DNA of 64,000 nucleotides, from NCBI GenBank assembly GCA_963783235.1, contig CAWAMN010000001.1:2170001-2234000 (forward strand). Reading direction: 5' to 3'. Under the pieces are notes generated by a model. It was not told the origin of the DNA. It made no database searches and worked only from the letters and a program-made list of their open reading frames with translations. A program made the translations under genes and the position numbers. Below, in pieces: positions 25,341 to 34,734 of the stretch (position 1 is the stretch's first letter; every line of letters starts with the position of its first letter). The DNA comes from Thiohalomonas sp963783235 (GTDB lineage: Bacteria > Pseudomonadota > Gammaproteobacteria > Thiohalomonadales > Thiohalomonadaceae).

Positions 25341-25759
25341 ATGTCACCCCTTAGAACCGGTCTATAGTTAGTTCGCAAAACCTAGCATTAAAGTTAACAA
25401 TTAAAAGAAAACGAGCAAGCACCGTGCCTTCACAAAAAACATACAAACATTCTATTTGCTTATTTGAAATTTCGATGCGGAATTATTGGGCATTTACCGG
25501 CTTAACACGGTATCGTGAGGCGCTCGGATTCTGGCGCCGAGCCCGCGTATTGGCGCGAGCGCAGGCTGCCGGTTTTCCGTAAACTACTCAGGTTGGCATA
25601 CCCGTTCTTTTTGGGCCGGCTGAAAGCCGCCGTAGCCGACTACGATCCAGCCGTATCGAGCCGATTTGGCGAAGACTGGACCAGACAGACCCGCACTTTG
25701 AACCTCCACGGTCTGTAGAGATTCTCGAAAAAAGCATCGTCCTTTATGGAGGAAAATCA
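25341..25759. other. Divergent promoter region between norQ-like and qmoA
   Basis: AT-rich stretch 25360-25490 probably carries promoters for both directions. A frame at 25515-25718 (GTG start, 67 aa, MRRSDSGAEPAYWRERRLPV...) has no ribosome-binding site and no recognisable domain; I do not call it a gene. The qmoA ribosome site GGAGG is at 25749-25753. Confidence 0.45.
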
Positions 25760-27046
25760 ATGTCTGAGGCAATCGCAACCAACCAGACCATTCTGGTCGT
25801 GGGTGGCGGCATTAGCGGCCTGACGGCTGCTCTGGAGGCGGCCGAATGCGGCAAGCAGGTCGTCTTGCTGGAAAAGTCGCCGTCCGTCGGTGGCCGGGTT
25901 GGTCAACTCTATAAATACTTCCCGAAGTTATGTATTCCCACCTGCGGTCTGGAAATCCAGTATCGGCGCCTGAGAGGCAACAAGAATATTCGCCTTATCA
26001 CCATGGCCGAAGTGACCGGCATCAGCGGCGAGGAAGGCAATTACAATGTCTCGGTGAAGGTCGCGCCCCGCTACGTCAACGAGAACTGCACCGCCTGCGG
26101 CGAATGCGGTGACGCCGTGGAGGCGGAGTTCGACGATGAACACAACTACGGACTCGCCAAGCGCAAGGGCGCCTACATGAGCTCGCGAATGGCTCATCCC
26201 CAGCGCTACGTCCTGGACCCGCGCATCATCGGCACCGACGATGCGCAGAAGGCCAAGGACGCCTGCAAGTACGGTGCGGTGGATTTGGAGATGCAGGAGC
26301 AGGAGATGGAGCTGAACGTCGGCTCCGTGATCTGGGCTACAGGCTGGAAGCCTTACGATGCCGCCAAGATCCAGCCCTACGGCTACGATCGGTTCGACAA
26401 CGTCATCACCAATGTCGAGCTGGAGCGCATGATGGACCCGTTCGGACCCACCGGCGGCCGCATCCAGCGTCCTTCCGATGGCAAAGAGCCGAAGAATATC
26501 GCCTTCATCCAGTGCGCCGGCTCCCGTGATCGCAATCACCTCAAGCACTGCTCCCGCATCTGCTGCATGGCCTCGCTGAAGCAGGCCACCTATGTTCGCG
26601 AGCAGTTCGGGGATGACGCCAAGAGCACGATCTACTACATCGATATTCGCGCCATCGACCGCATCGACGACTTCTACCAAAAGGTACAGGACGACGAGAA
26701 CGTCACGTTCGTGAAATCCAAGGTCGCCAACATCGTCGACAACAAGGATAACGGCAACCTGGTCCTCAACGGCGTGGATACCGAAGGCTACAACCGTTAC
26801 GCCAACGAACACGATCTGGTGGTGCTGGCTATCGGTATGGAATCGAACGTACCCGCTGGCGTCTTCCCGGAAGGGACGGCCATCAACGAACACAATTTCA
26901 TCGATTTCGACCCTGCCAACGGCGGTATTTTCGGTGCCGGGTGTTCTTCCGATGCGCTGGACGTCAACCGCGCCACCCAGAACGCCACCGCGGCCGCGTT
27001 GCGCGCCATTCAGGTGGTCAACCGCGTTGCAGGTCAGGAGGGTTAA
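25760..27046 (+). CDS. qmoA: QmoA, FAD-containing HdrA-like subunit
   Basis: 428 residues. FAD-binding motif VVGGGISGLTAALEAAE at the N-terminus, a cysteine group NCTACGECGD (about 113) and ICCMASLKQATY, as in HdrA-related QmoA. The Qmo complex passes electrons between AprBA and the quinone pool; in sulfur oxidisers the flow is from APS reductase to the membrane. First gene of qmoAB-hdrCB, with 3 nt to qmoB. Ribosome site GGAGG 7-8 nt before ATG. Length fits QmoA (about 410-430). Confidence 0.93.
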   Translation: MSEAIATNQTILVVGGGISGLTAALEAAECGKQVVLLEKSPSVGGRVGQLYKYFPKLCIPTCGLEIQYRRLRGNKNIRLITMAEVTGISGEEGNYNVSVKVAPRYVNENCTACGECGDAVEAEFDDEHNYGLAKRKGAYMSSRMAHPQRYVLDPRIIGTDDAQKAKDACKYGAVDLEMQEQEMELNVGSVIWATGWKPYDAAKIQPYGYDRFDNVITNVELERMMDPFGPTGGRIQRPSDGKEPKNIAFIQCAGSRDRNHLKHCSRICCMASLKQATYVREQFGDDAKSTIYYIDIRAIDRIDDFYQKVQDDENVTFVKSKVANIVDNKDNGNLVLNGVDTEGYNRYANEHDLVVLAIGMESNVPAGVFPEGTAINEHNFIDFDPANGGIFGAGCSSDALDVNRATQNATAAALRAIQVVNRVAGQEG

Positions 27047-27049
27047 GCA

Positions 27050-29305
27050 GTGTCTGAGAACAAAACTGGAGCCTACATCTGTCAGGGCTGCGGCCTGGGC
27101 GAACGCCTCGACACGTCACAGCTCGTCACCATCGCCACGCGCGACGGCAAGGCGAATATCGCCAAGGAGCACGAGTTCCTCTGCTCCGCCGAAGGCGTGA
27201 AGATGATCCAGGACGACATCGATAACGAAGGCGTCAACAAGGTCATGATTGCCGCCTGCTCGCGGCGCGCCAAAACCGACGCGTTCAGTTTCGAGGGTGT
27301 CGCCATGAGCCGCGCCAATCTGCGTGAAGGCGTCATCTGGGTGCGTCCGGATACGGACGAGGCCCGGGAGACCACGCAGGAGATGGCCGACGACTACGTC
27401 CGCATGGGCTGCGCCGAGGTCAAGTACATGAAGATCCCGGAGAGCTCGGACGAACAGAGCCTCAATCGCCACCTCATGGTGGTTGGCGGCGGCGTCTCCG
27501 GCCTCACGTCGGCTATCGAGGCGGCGAAGACGGGTTACAAGGTCGACCTGGTCGAGAAGAGCGGTGAGCTCGGCGGCATGGTCGGCAAGCTCTATAAGAG
27601 TGTGCCGCGCAAGAATGGCCTGCAGGGGCCTGTCGATTCGGACGTTGGTGAACTCATCGAGGCGGTCAACGCCAATGACAATATCACCGTCCACCTGAAC
27701 ACCACGGTGGCCGGCACTGAGGGAGCCCCGGGCCGTTTCAAGGCGCAGTTGGCCACCGAGAGCGGCTCGACCGACACCATCGAAGTCGGCGCGATTGTTC
27801 AGGCTACCGGCTTCCGGCGTTACGACATCAGTCAGCTCGACAATCTCGGCGGCGGCAAAAGCCCCGACGTGGTCGATCAGATGGGCTTTGAGGAGTTGGC
27901 CAAGGCCGCCAACGGCGGTGCCATCAAGCGCCCGTCGGACGGCAAGGAAGTGAGCAACGTCGTCTTCGTCCAGTGTGCCGGCCAGCGCTCCGATGAGCCC
28001 GGCCACCTGAACTACTGCTCCGGCCACTGCTGCACGACCTCCATCAAGCAGGCCATGTATGTGAAGGACGCCGGCGGCGATGCCACCGTGCTGTTCGATG
28101 ACCTGCGCACCCCGGGTGCGACCGGTGAGGACTTCTACCGTGCCGGGCAGGAGAAGGGTGTTGCCTTCTCCAAGGGCAAGTGCACCTCCGTCGATACCAG
28201 CGGCGCTCTCAAGGTCAACTTCAAGGACTTGATCCTGGACGAAGACGCGACCGCCGATGCAGACATGGTGGTGCTGGCTACCGGCATGATTCCGGCCAGT
28301 GGCCCGAACCCCTACCTTCAGCTGGAGCTGGATGAAGCCAAGAACGAGGATGGCGCCGAAGAGAAGGTAGCCAAACTCGAGGCCGAACTGGCCAAGGCAC
28401 CGGATTCCGTCCTTAACCTGCAGTACCGGCAGGGCACCGATGTCCCGCACCTGAAACACGGTTTTACCGACTCGCACTTCATCTGCTTCCCGTACGAGAC
28501 CCGCCGCACGGGTATCTACACCGCAGGGCCGGTTCGTCGGCCGATGGATACCGCCCAGGCCATCGAGGACGCCACTGGGGCCACCCTGAAGGCCATTCAG
28601 GCCTGTGAGAACGCCGCGCAGGGCCGGGCCGCCCATCCGCGCTCCGGCGACCTGTCGTTCCCGAGCTTCCGCAAAGAGGGCTGCACTCAGTGCAAGCGCT
28701 GCACGGTGGAGTGCCCGTTCGGCGCCATCAATGAAGATGAGGCGGGTTATCCCCAGTTCAACGAGGCGCGCTGCCGGCGCTGCGGGACCTGCATGGGCGC
28801 CTGTCCGGTGCGCGTCATCTCGTTCGAAAACTACTCGGTCGATACCGTGGGGCAGCAGATCAAGAACTGCGACATCCCCGATGAGTTCGACGAGAAGCCC
28901 CGCCTTCTGGTCTTGGCCTGCGAAAACGACGCCTATCCGGCACTGGACATGGCCGGCATGAACCGTGAGGAGATCAGCCCCTGGGCCCGCATCATTCCGG
29001 TGCGCTGCCTCGGTTCGGTGAACACCATCTGGCTCACCGACGCGCTCAACAACGGTTACGACGGCGTCATGCTGCTGGGCTGCCAGAAGGGCGACAACTA
29101 CCAGTGCCACTTCGTCAAGGGGTCCGAGATGGCTCATTACCGCATGAGCAAGATCGACGACACGCTCAACCAGCTCAACCTGGAAAAAGAGCGCGTCCAG
29201 ACCTACGAAGTGTCGATTGCCGACATTCAACGCATTCCGAAACTCATCAACGACATGGAAAAAACGATTGTTGAAGAGATCGGCATGAGCCCGTTCAAGT
29301 TCTAG
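27050..29305 (+). CDS. qmoB: QmoB, HdrA/MvhD-like FAD and iron-sulfur subunit
   Basis: 751 residues. N-terminal thiol-rich part (YICQGCGLGERLD, IAACSRRAKTD), FAD motif VVGGGVSGLTSAIEAAK near 145, two 4Fe-4S ferredoxin motifs CTQCKRCTVECPFGAI and CRRCGTCMGACPVRVI (about 545-590), and an MvhD-like C-terminal domain (VLACENDAYPALDM; MLLGCQKGDNYQCHFVKG). The MvhD part links to the HdrC/HdrB proteins encoded next. Intact frame. Confidence 0.94.
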   Translation: MSENKTGAYICQGCGLGERLDTSQLVTIATRDGKANIAKEHEFLCSAEGVKMIQDDIDNEGVNKVMIAACSRRAKTDAFSFEGVAMSRANLREGVIWVRPDTDEARETTQEMADDYVRMGCAEVKYMKIPESSDEQSLNRHLMVVGGGVSGLTSAIEAAKTGYKVDLVEKSGELGGMVGKLYKSVPRKNGLQGPVDSDVGELIEAVNANDNITVHLNTTVAGTEGAPGRFKAQLATESGSTDTIEVGAIVQATGFRRYDISQLDNLGGGKSPDVVDQMGFEELAKAANGGAIKRPSDGKEVSNVVFVQCAGQRSDEPGHLNYCSGHCCTTSIKQAMYVKDAGGDATVLFDDLRTPGATGEDFYRAGQEKGVAFSKGKCTSVDTSGALKVNFKDLILDEDATADADMVVLATGMIPASGPNPYLQLELDEAKNEDGAEEKVAKLEAELAKAPDSVLNLQYRQGTDVPHLKHGFTDSHFICFPYETRRTGIYTAGPVRRPMDTAQAIEDATGATLKAIQACENAAQGRAAHPRSGDLSFPSFRKEGCTQCKRCTVECPFGAINEDEAGYPQFNEARCRRCGTCMGACPVRVISFENYSVDTVGQQIKNCDIPDEFDEKPRLLVLACENDAYPALDMAGMNREEISPWARIIPVRCLGSVNTIWLTDALNNGYDGVMLLGCQKGDNYQCHFVKGSEMAHYRMSKIDDTLNQLNLEKERVQTYEVSIADIQRIPKLINDMEKTIVEEIGMSPFKF

Positions 29306-29319
29306 GGAGTCGTCACAAA

Positions 29320-29955
29320 ATGAGCAACCTCAACCAGACGATGATCGAGAAGTACCGGAGCAGCTTCCTCAAGGAGGTCGAGGCCAACGTCGAGGAAGGG
29401 CACTGGGTCAAAATGTGCATGCAGTGCGGGGTTTGTTCGGGCTCGTGCCCGCTCGGACCCTACTGGGAGCATCCGCCGCAGGAAATCTTCATGATGATCC
29501 GGGCGAATGAGCGCGAGGATGTACTGAAATCCGACTCCATGTGGATGTGTACCTCGTGCTACAACTGCGTCGCCCGCTGCCCGCGCGGCCTGCCCATCAC
29601 GCACATCATGCACGGGCTCGCCACCTACGCGAAGCGCCTGGGTATGGTGCCGAAAAAGCAGCCGACCGCCGAGTTTGGCCAGATGTTCTGGGATTCGCTC
29701 TCCAAAACCGGCCGGGTCAACGAATTGAAGTTGGGCGTAAGCCTCTACTTCAAGGACGGCTTCTCCCAAGGCGTTAAAAATGCCATGGCGGGTCGGGAAC
29801 TCGGCATGGCCATGATGAAGACCCAGCGGATGAGCCCGACCGAATATTTCGGTGGCCATAAGTGCAAGGATTCCGGGGGTATTCAGAAGATGTTGAAGAA
29901 GGCCCAGGAATTCGAGGAACAGCACATCGCGCAATTCGACGGGAAGGAGGGTTAA
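29320..29955 (+). CDS. hdrC: HdrC-like iron-sulfur subunit of the Qmo-Hdr complex
   Basis: 211 residues. Two 4Fe-4S motifs: CMQCGVCSGSCPLGP (about 32-46) and CTSCYNCVARCPRGLPI (about 75-91). No membrane helices, so it replaces only the soluble part of QmoC, as described in Thiobacillus-type sulfur oxidisers where hdrCB takes the place of qmoC. It starts 14 nt after qmoB and ends 4 nt before hdrB. Confidence 0.9.
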   Translation: MSNLNQTMIEKYRSSFLKEVEANVEEGHWVKMCMQCGVCSGSCPLGPYWEHPPQEIFMMIRANEREDVLKSDSMWMCTSCYNCVARCPRGLPITHIMHGLATYAKRLGMVPKKQPTAEFGQMFWDSLSKTGRVNELKLGVSLYFKDGFSQGVKNAMAGRELGMAMMKTQRMSPTEYFGGHKCKDSGGIQKMLKKAQEFEEQHIAQFDGKEG

Positions 29956-29959
29956 CCCG

Positions 29960-30862
29960 ATGGCGAAAAAAGAATACTCCTTCTATCCCGGCTGCTCGTC
30001 ACAGAAGAAGGCGTCAGCCGATAACTATCTGCGTTCAACCTACTCCATGTGCGATGCGCTGGACATCAAGCTGAACGAAATCGACGACTGGAACTGCTGC
30101 GGCGCCTCCATCGGCTATGCCGGCGGCGGCGAGATCCCCCGTATCGCGCTTTCGGCGCGCAACGTGGCGCTCTCGGCGCAGCAGAACCCGGATCAGGACC
30201 TGGTCGCCACCTGCGCGGCCTGCTGGCTCGCTACCCGCGAGGCACAGGAGCGCATCGAGGACAACGACAAGGTTCGTGAGGGCGTCAATGCCGCGCTGGA
30301 CGAAATCGGGCTGAAGGTGGAAGGCCAGCAGCCCAAAGCGCGGCACATGGTCGAGGCGCTAATCGAGGATATCGGATTCGACGAACTGGCCAGCGGGGTT
30401 CAAAAGCCGCTGGAAGGCATCAAGATCGCCGGTTATGTCGGCTGCCAGACCAATCGTCCGTTCGGTATCGATGGCGAGTCCTTCGAGAATCCCAAGTACC
30501 TCGACAACATGATCGAGTCCATGGGCGCCCAGGCTGTTGACCGCTACGACAAGAAAGTGGCTTGCTGCTCCGGCGCGCTGATGTTCTCCGAACCGGAGAA
30601 GGGCCAGGCACTGGTTAAGGATATCATCGAGGCGGCCTACGACGGCGGTGCTGACATGATCGTCACACCGTGCCCGCTGTGTCAGATGAACGTCGAGTCC
30701 TACCAGAAGGACATCAACAAGACGTTCAAGACGAAGTTCGAGATGCCGGTGGTCTACTATAGCCAGCTGATCTCGGTGGCTTATGGCAAATCAGCCAAAG
30801 AGTCGGCCCTCGACGGACAGATCATTCCGGCCAAGCAGCTGGAAGACGTGACCAAAAAGTAA
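29960..30862 (+). CDS. hdrB: HdrB-like subunit with two CCG domains
   Basis: 300 residues. Two cysteine-rich CCG domains: YPGCSS...WNCCGASIGY with CAAC (about residues 10-90) and GYVGCQTNRPFG...VACCSGALMF...PCPLCQMN (about 155-245). In HdrB these bind unusual non-cubane 4Fe-4S clusters. In the Qmo-Hdr complex they probably hand electrons to or from a disulfide or membrane partner. It is the last gene of the operon and a strong terminator follows 31 nt later. Confidence 0.92.
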   Translation: MAKKEYSFYPGCSSQKKASADNYLRSTYSMCDALDIKLNEIDDWNCCGASIGYAGGGEIPRIALSARNVALSAQQNPDQDLVATCAACWLATREAQERIEDNDKVREGVNAALDEIGLKVEGQQPKARHMVEALIEDIGFDELASGVQKPLEGIKIAGYVGCQTNRPFGIDGESFENPKYLDNMIESMGAQAVDRYDKKVACCSGALMFSEPEKGQALVKDIIEAAYDGGADMIVTPCPLCQMNVESYQKDINKTFKTKFEMPVVYYSQLISVAYGKSAKESALDGQIIPAKQLEDVTKK

Positions 30863-30893
30863 ACAATAAATACGAAAAACAAAGACGACGCTC

Positions 30894-30921
30894 AACGCCC
30901 CCGAAAGGGGGCGTTTTTTTT
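30894..30921 (+). terminator. Terminator of the qmoAB-hdrCB operon
   Basis: CGCCCCC, GAAA tetraloop, GGGGGCG and eight T residues. A strong intrinsic terminator. Confidence 0.93.
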
Positions 30922-31069
30922 GCCCGTCCGGGCGGATACCTTTGCTCGGCACCTACTGCCTTTTCAGTAAAAACCTTCAACCCGAAGTACTGCCGAGCAC
31001 CTGGTTGCTTCGGATCTCACGCTGTACTAATGACTTAGTAGTTGCCTTACCCGATTGGAAAAAAAACCG

Positions 31070-31468
31070 ATGACATCGCGTGCATTTCTTGCTGTGGCAG
31101 CGCTCCACCTGGCCTTACTGCCTCTGGCAGGGCATGCGGGCGTAGTCAGAACCTCAGAAGCGTCGGAATCGGGCAGCGTGCGAATCACCCAGCCCGAGGA
31201 TGGCGCCACCTTGCCGGCCACAGAGCCATTGAGGGTAGAGTACGAGGCCAATCCCGGGTTCAAAGGCCGCTACGTTCAACTACAGTTGAATGAGCAGAAA
31301 CCTGTGGTTCTGGACGAGCTGAAAGGGGGCTATGACTTTTCGGACATCGAGCCGGGCCGATATACCATCCGGGCTGAACTCCTGAACCCCGCCCACGCCG
31401 ATCTGGGGATCGGTCACTCCGTTACCGTCACAGTCGAATCGGCGACCGACAAGGAAGGAATGCCGTGA
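31070..31468 (+). CDS. Predicted periplasmic beta-sandwich protein (132 aa)
   Basis: ATG at 31070 opens a signal peptide (MTSRAFLAVAALHLALLPLA, cleavage near GHAG). The mature domain (VRITQPEDGATLPATEPLRV ... IEPGRYTIRAELLN ... IGHSVTVTVE) resembles small Ig-like periplasmic domains such as DUF4399, though the usual His cluster is missing. Its stop overlaps the next gene in GTGA, so they are translated together. Likely an envelope partner of the OsmC-like and disulfide-oxidoreductase genes; function unknown. Confidence 0.75.
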   Translation: MTSRAFLAVAALHLALLPLAGHAGVVRTSEASESGSVRITQPEDGATLPATEPLRVEYEANPGFKGRYVQLQLNEQKPVVLDELKGGYDFSDIEPGRYTIRAELLNPAHADLGIGHSVTVTVESATDKEGMP

Positions 31469-31839
31469 AAGTCACTCAGTATGCGGAGACGGATATCGAA
31501 ATGTCGGACCTCTACCAGCCGGGTTTCGATGTCGAGACGCGAGACCCCGAAGTGCATTTCAGCGCACTGCAACTGTTCGCGACCTCTTTGGGGCTGTGTA
31601 CGTTTTCCGTGCTGGCCGCCTATGGCGCGCACCTGGAGGTTGATCCAGCCGGCATTCGCCTTCGCCTGCGCTGGGACTATGGTGAGAGTCCCGTGCGCGT
31701 ATCCGCCATCGACATGGCTATCGATTGGCCCGAGCTACCCGATTCCCGGCTCGAGGCCGCGCAACGGGCAGCGGAACACTGCGCTCTGCACCATACTCTC
31801 GCCCAGCCCCCGGAGGTGAAGACCCATATCGACCGTTAA
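31465..31839 (+). CDS. OsmC-family protein
   Basis: 124 residues from GTG 31465, overlapping the previous stop by 4 bases. OsmC/Ohr-like fold: SALQLFATSLGLCTFSVLAAYG (described in two parts: SALQLFATSL, then LCTFSVLAAYG) with the conserved central cysteine, and a C-terminal RAAEHCALHHTLA with the second cysteine. Such proteins reduce organic hydroperoxides or bind sulfur-containing thiols. Next to the qmo operon and a disulfide oxidoreductase, a thiol/persulfide role is plausible but inferred. Confidence 0.8.
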   Translation: MKVTQYAETDIEMSDLYQPGFDVETRDPEVHFSALQLFATSLGLCTFSVLAAYGAHLEVDPAGIRLRLRWDYGESPVRVSAIDMAIDWPELPDSRLEAAQRAAEHCALHHTLAQPPEVKTHIDR

Positions 31840-31857
31840 CCGAAACGGAGGTGCGGT

Positions 31858-33190
31858 TTGAAGCATGTCGATTTTGCCGTCCTCGGTGCCGGTACGGCCG
31901 GCCTGGAAGCAGCACGGAGTGTCGCCGCGGAAGGTAACCAGGTCGTCATTATGGATCCGGGTCCACCCGGGGGGCTCTGTTCGCTTTCCGGCTGCGACCC
32001 CAAGAAGATTCTCGTGCGGGCCTCGAAGATCTATCGCGAATGCAGTGGGGCCGACCGGCACGGCCTCGCTGCCGCGCACCCCGAACTGACGTGGTCGCGG
32101 GTTATCCGCCGCAAGCACGGCTTCACCGATCCGGTGCCGGATCAGGCCCGGGAAATGCTGGCCGCAATCCCGAACGTCCAATTGCTGGAGGGCCGCCCGC
32201 GTTTCACGGCGCCGGACGTCATTACCGTGCAGGGGGAGCAGTTTCACTTCGAGGGGGCATTGATTGCAACCGGCTCATATCCGCGCCCCTTGAACCTGGA
32301 GGGCTTCGAACACCTCAAGACCTCCGCTGAGGCCCTCGAACTGCGAGAGCTGCCCGAATCGATGGCGATTCTCGGCAGCGGAATGGTCGCGATGGAATTC
32401 GGACAGCTGTTTGCCCGCCTCGGCGTGCGCGTTCACATTCTCAGTCGCGGCAACACACTCCTGAAAGCCATGGATCCCGACCTGGTTTATCGACTGGTCG
32501 CCGACAGCGAGGCACTCGGCATGCGCTTTCATTTCGACACACAGCCAACCTCCATCGAAGCGGTCAACAAGGGGTTTCGGTTGGTTCTGAACCAGGGCGA
32601 GCCGTTGCATGTGGGCTACGTGTTAAATGCGGCGGGTCGGGTTCCCTCGATTGGCGATTTGGGTCTGGAAGCGGCCGGCATAGAGACCGATCAGTCGCTT
32701 CTCAAGGTCGACGAGCATCTGTGTACCACCAACCCCCGGGTTTGGGCCGCCGGAGATGCGCACGGGCGAATGCCACTGACACCGGTGGCCGGTTATGAGG
32801 GGCGACTGGCGGCGGCGAATTTCCTGCATGGCCCTCACGCCTCACCGGACTACTCGGCTGTGCCCGTGACCCTGTTCACCGACCCTCCCTTGGCCCGGGT
32901 CGGAATGCTCGAAACCGAGATTGAAGAGCGCGGGATTGCCTACGACAGGGTATTCGAAGTGATGGATGACTGGACCTTGCTGCGAATCGAAGCGGACGGT
33001 CCCGGTGCCGCCAAAGTGCTCTACGAGAGGGATTGGGTATGTTGCTGGGGGCCCACCTGTACATGCCCCAATCGGAGAACCTCATCAATCTTTTCGCACT
33101 GGCCCTGCGTCACGGCCTCTCTCGCAGGGACCTTGGCGAAGTTCTCTATGTCTATCCCACGCTGAGCTACACCATTCGCTCGCTGGTTTG
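31858..33190 (+). CDS. Pyridine nucleotide-disulfide oxidoreductase (one frameshift)
   Basis: About 444 residues. FAD motif VLGAGTAGLEAARS, redox disulfide GGLCSLSGCDPKK (Cys-x4-Cys), NAD-binding ILGSGMVAMEFGQLF and the second FAD motif VWAAGDAHG. This is the dihydrolipoamide dehydrogenase / mercuric reductase class. In the C-terminal dimerisation domain the frame shifts at about 33032: GMLLGAHLYMPQSENLINL and LSRRDLGEVLYVYPTLSYTI continue in the next frame to TGA 33188-33190. That tail is typical, so a single-base sequence error is likely. It is the last gene of the three-gene redox group. The physiological substrate is unknown. Confidence 0.85.
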
Positions 33191-33474
33191 AGGTTACGGT
33201 CTCCGGCTATTGCCCGGCGGGGTTCCCGAAACGACCTTCAAACGCCCACTCTGTTACGGGTTTTCGGCCCGAGGGCACTTCGCGCTGCCGTAGCGGTTCA
33301 GGGAGCGCTTCCCGGCGCCCCGGTCTCCCCACAGCGGCCATGGCAAGGACCTCATGTCATCCGGCACCTGAAGTTCCTTTTGTGCTCTCCGATAAGCCTG
33401 ACGGCCTGGGGCGGTCAGGGACTCATTTCGGAAAAACGGACGGAACAATCAGACGATGGGGGGATAGGGAAAAC
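33191..33474. other. Intergenic region between convergent genes, no feature recognised
   Basis: GC-rich, with several short overlapping frames on both strands, none with a ribosome site or recognisable domain. I see no RNA gene or repeat here. Confidence 0.5.
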
Positions 33475-33503
33475 GGGAGCCGATCCGCAAAGGGACCGGC
33501 TCC
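33475..33503 (-). terminator. Terminator of the YkgJ-like gene
   Basis: GGAGCCGGTCC pairs with GGATCGGCTCC on the minus strand and is followed by CGTTTTCC. It lies about 10 nt downstream of the YkgJ-like stop. Confidence 0.65.
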
Positions 33504-33513
33504 TCGAACGACT

Positions 33514-34365
33514 TCAGGCCAGATTGACCGGCTCCTTGGCCGGGTCATAGCTTTTCTCATCCCCTTCAGCGGCCTGCTCGACGGCCTGACGTTCGCGCTC
33601 CTCGATGGCCTGGCGCGCCTCCTCGGTGACCGCAATCGTCTCGTCACCGAACAGGACCTGCTGCAGGAGCCGGGAGCCGAACTTCATGAGTTCGACATCA
33701 TCCTCCAGCAGGGTCTGGTAAAGCTCGTCCTCGATTCCGTAAGGAACGGTGGAAGCCTTCGGAGCGGACGAACTCTCTAAAACTATCGATGTTGCGTAGC
33801 TCGCCATGAAAAACAGTTGACGGCTTCGCAGGGAAGGCTTGCCGATGCTCGGTCCCGATGACTTCTTCTTGAGGATCCAGCTGACGCCAGCCCCGCGCCA
33901 TTTCGTCGTAATCCTCCAGCCCCTGTTCGGCTCGGTACTCATCGATTGTGAGTTCACGTTGCTCCTGATGCCCGAGACAGTGGTCCTCTTTGACGACCGC
34001 GAACGAGTTGGTGTCCGTGTATTTCATCCCTGCTTGCGCATGGCAATGAGCGCGACGGGATAGTAACGGCAGGCGGTCGGACGGTCCTCGTACACCGAAC
34101 AGCCCTCGTCGGTCATGAACTGACATTCGGTGGTGTCGTTTTTGGTCTTGAACTTGACGCCCGCCATACCGTCCTTCTCCATCTCGAACGGAACGGTATA
34201 TTCACGCAGGAAGTCCCAAGACGTCATCCCAAGGCGCTTCTTGAGACGAACGATGTCATATGGAGTCAACGTGATGTCGATGGACTTGCAGCAGGCGTTG
34301 AAACACCCGATGCCCTTATAGCAGGCGAACGAGATTTTCTTGTCGCCGTCGAACATCTCCGGCAC
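33514..34365 (-). CDS. YkgJ-type cysteine-cluster protein (frameshifted)
   Basis: Joined frames give about 283 residues. The N-terminal YkgJ/CxxxCxxCC-type metal-binding module is clear: CYKGIGCFNACCKSIDITLT, CQFMTDEGCSVYEDRPTACR. These proteins bind Zn or an Fe-S cluster. Downstream parts (YTDTNSFAVVKEDHCLGH, LKKKSSGPSIGKP, QLFFMASY, NIDSFREFVRSEGFHRS, GIEDELYQTLLEDDVELMKF) fall in alternating frames, with changes near 34020, 33885, 33805 and 33745. All pieces are collinear, so sequence errors are likely. It lies downstream of aprBA on the same strand. A role in APS reductase maturation is my guess. Confidence 0.75.
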
Positions 34366-34483
34366 GACGGGACTTTGAAAGGGGAAGAGCTGTTATCAAC
34401 CATGGCTACACCTCGAGGGAAACGCGCGGCGCTAAGGATATCCGCGGAAGGTCGGGGGTTCCAGCCCGAATAGCTTATAAGAC

Positions 34484-34680
34484 CACAAAGGCCACACAGA
34501 ACACAAAGCCTCCCGAACCAGAATCGCGGCGACGCGCCGCTCCTACCACCGACGTCGTCCCAGCAACCCGTAGGAGCCCCGCATCGGGGCGATTCGCACT
34601 GGCCTCGACGAAGGACTATCCACTCAGGTCCATTTGTTCTCTGTGTTCTCTGCGTCCTCTGTGGTTAAGACCGCAGAGTG
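34484..34680. repeat. Inverted 9-bp periodic repeats plus BIME-type hairpins downstream of aprA
   Basis: Left arm CCACAAAGG, CCACACAGA, ACACAAAGC (34484-34510); right arm TCTCTGTGT, TCTCTGCGT, CCTCTGTGG (34636-34662): nonamers in inverted orientation. Between them lie palindromes GGCGACGCGCCGCTCCTACC and GTAGGAGCCCCGCATCGGGG, like isolated units of the array at 11224. No gene. Confidence 0.65.
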
Positions 34681-34683
34681 AAA

Positions 34684-34710
34684 GGGCCGGACGGCTAAGC
34701 CGTCCGGCCC
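34684..34710 (-). terminator. Terminator hairpin of aprBA
   Basis: GGGCCGGACGGC and GCCGTCCGGCCC form a perfect 12-bp stem with a 3-nt loop, 24 nt after the aprA stop on the minus strand. The following U-run is short (TTTC). Confidence 0.75.
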
Positions 34711-34734
34711 CCTTCAAGTCACTGACTGTTCGGC

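Noticed and set aside
25515..25718. 67-aa frame before qmoA
   Set aside because: GTG start without a ribosome site, no recognisable domain; left as intergenic.
27116..29230. 704-codon minus-strand frame
   Set aside because: Antisense shadow of qmoB, without domains or a ribosome site.
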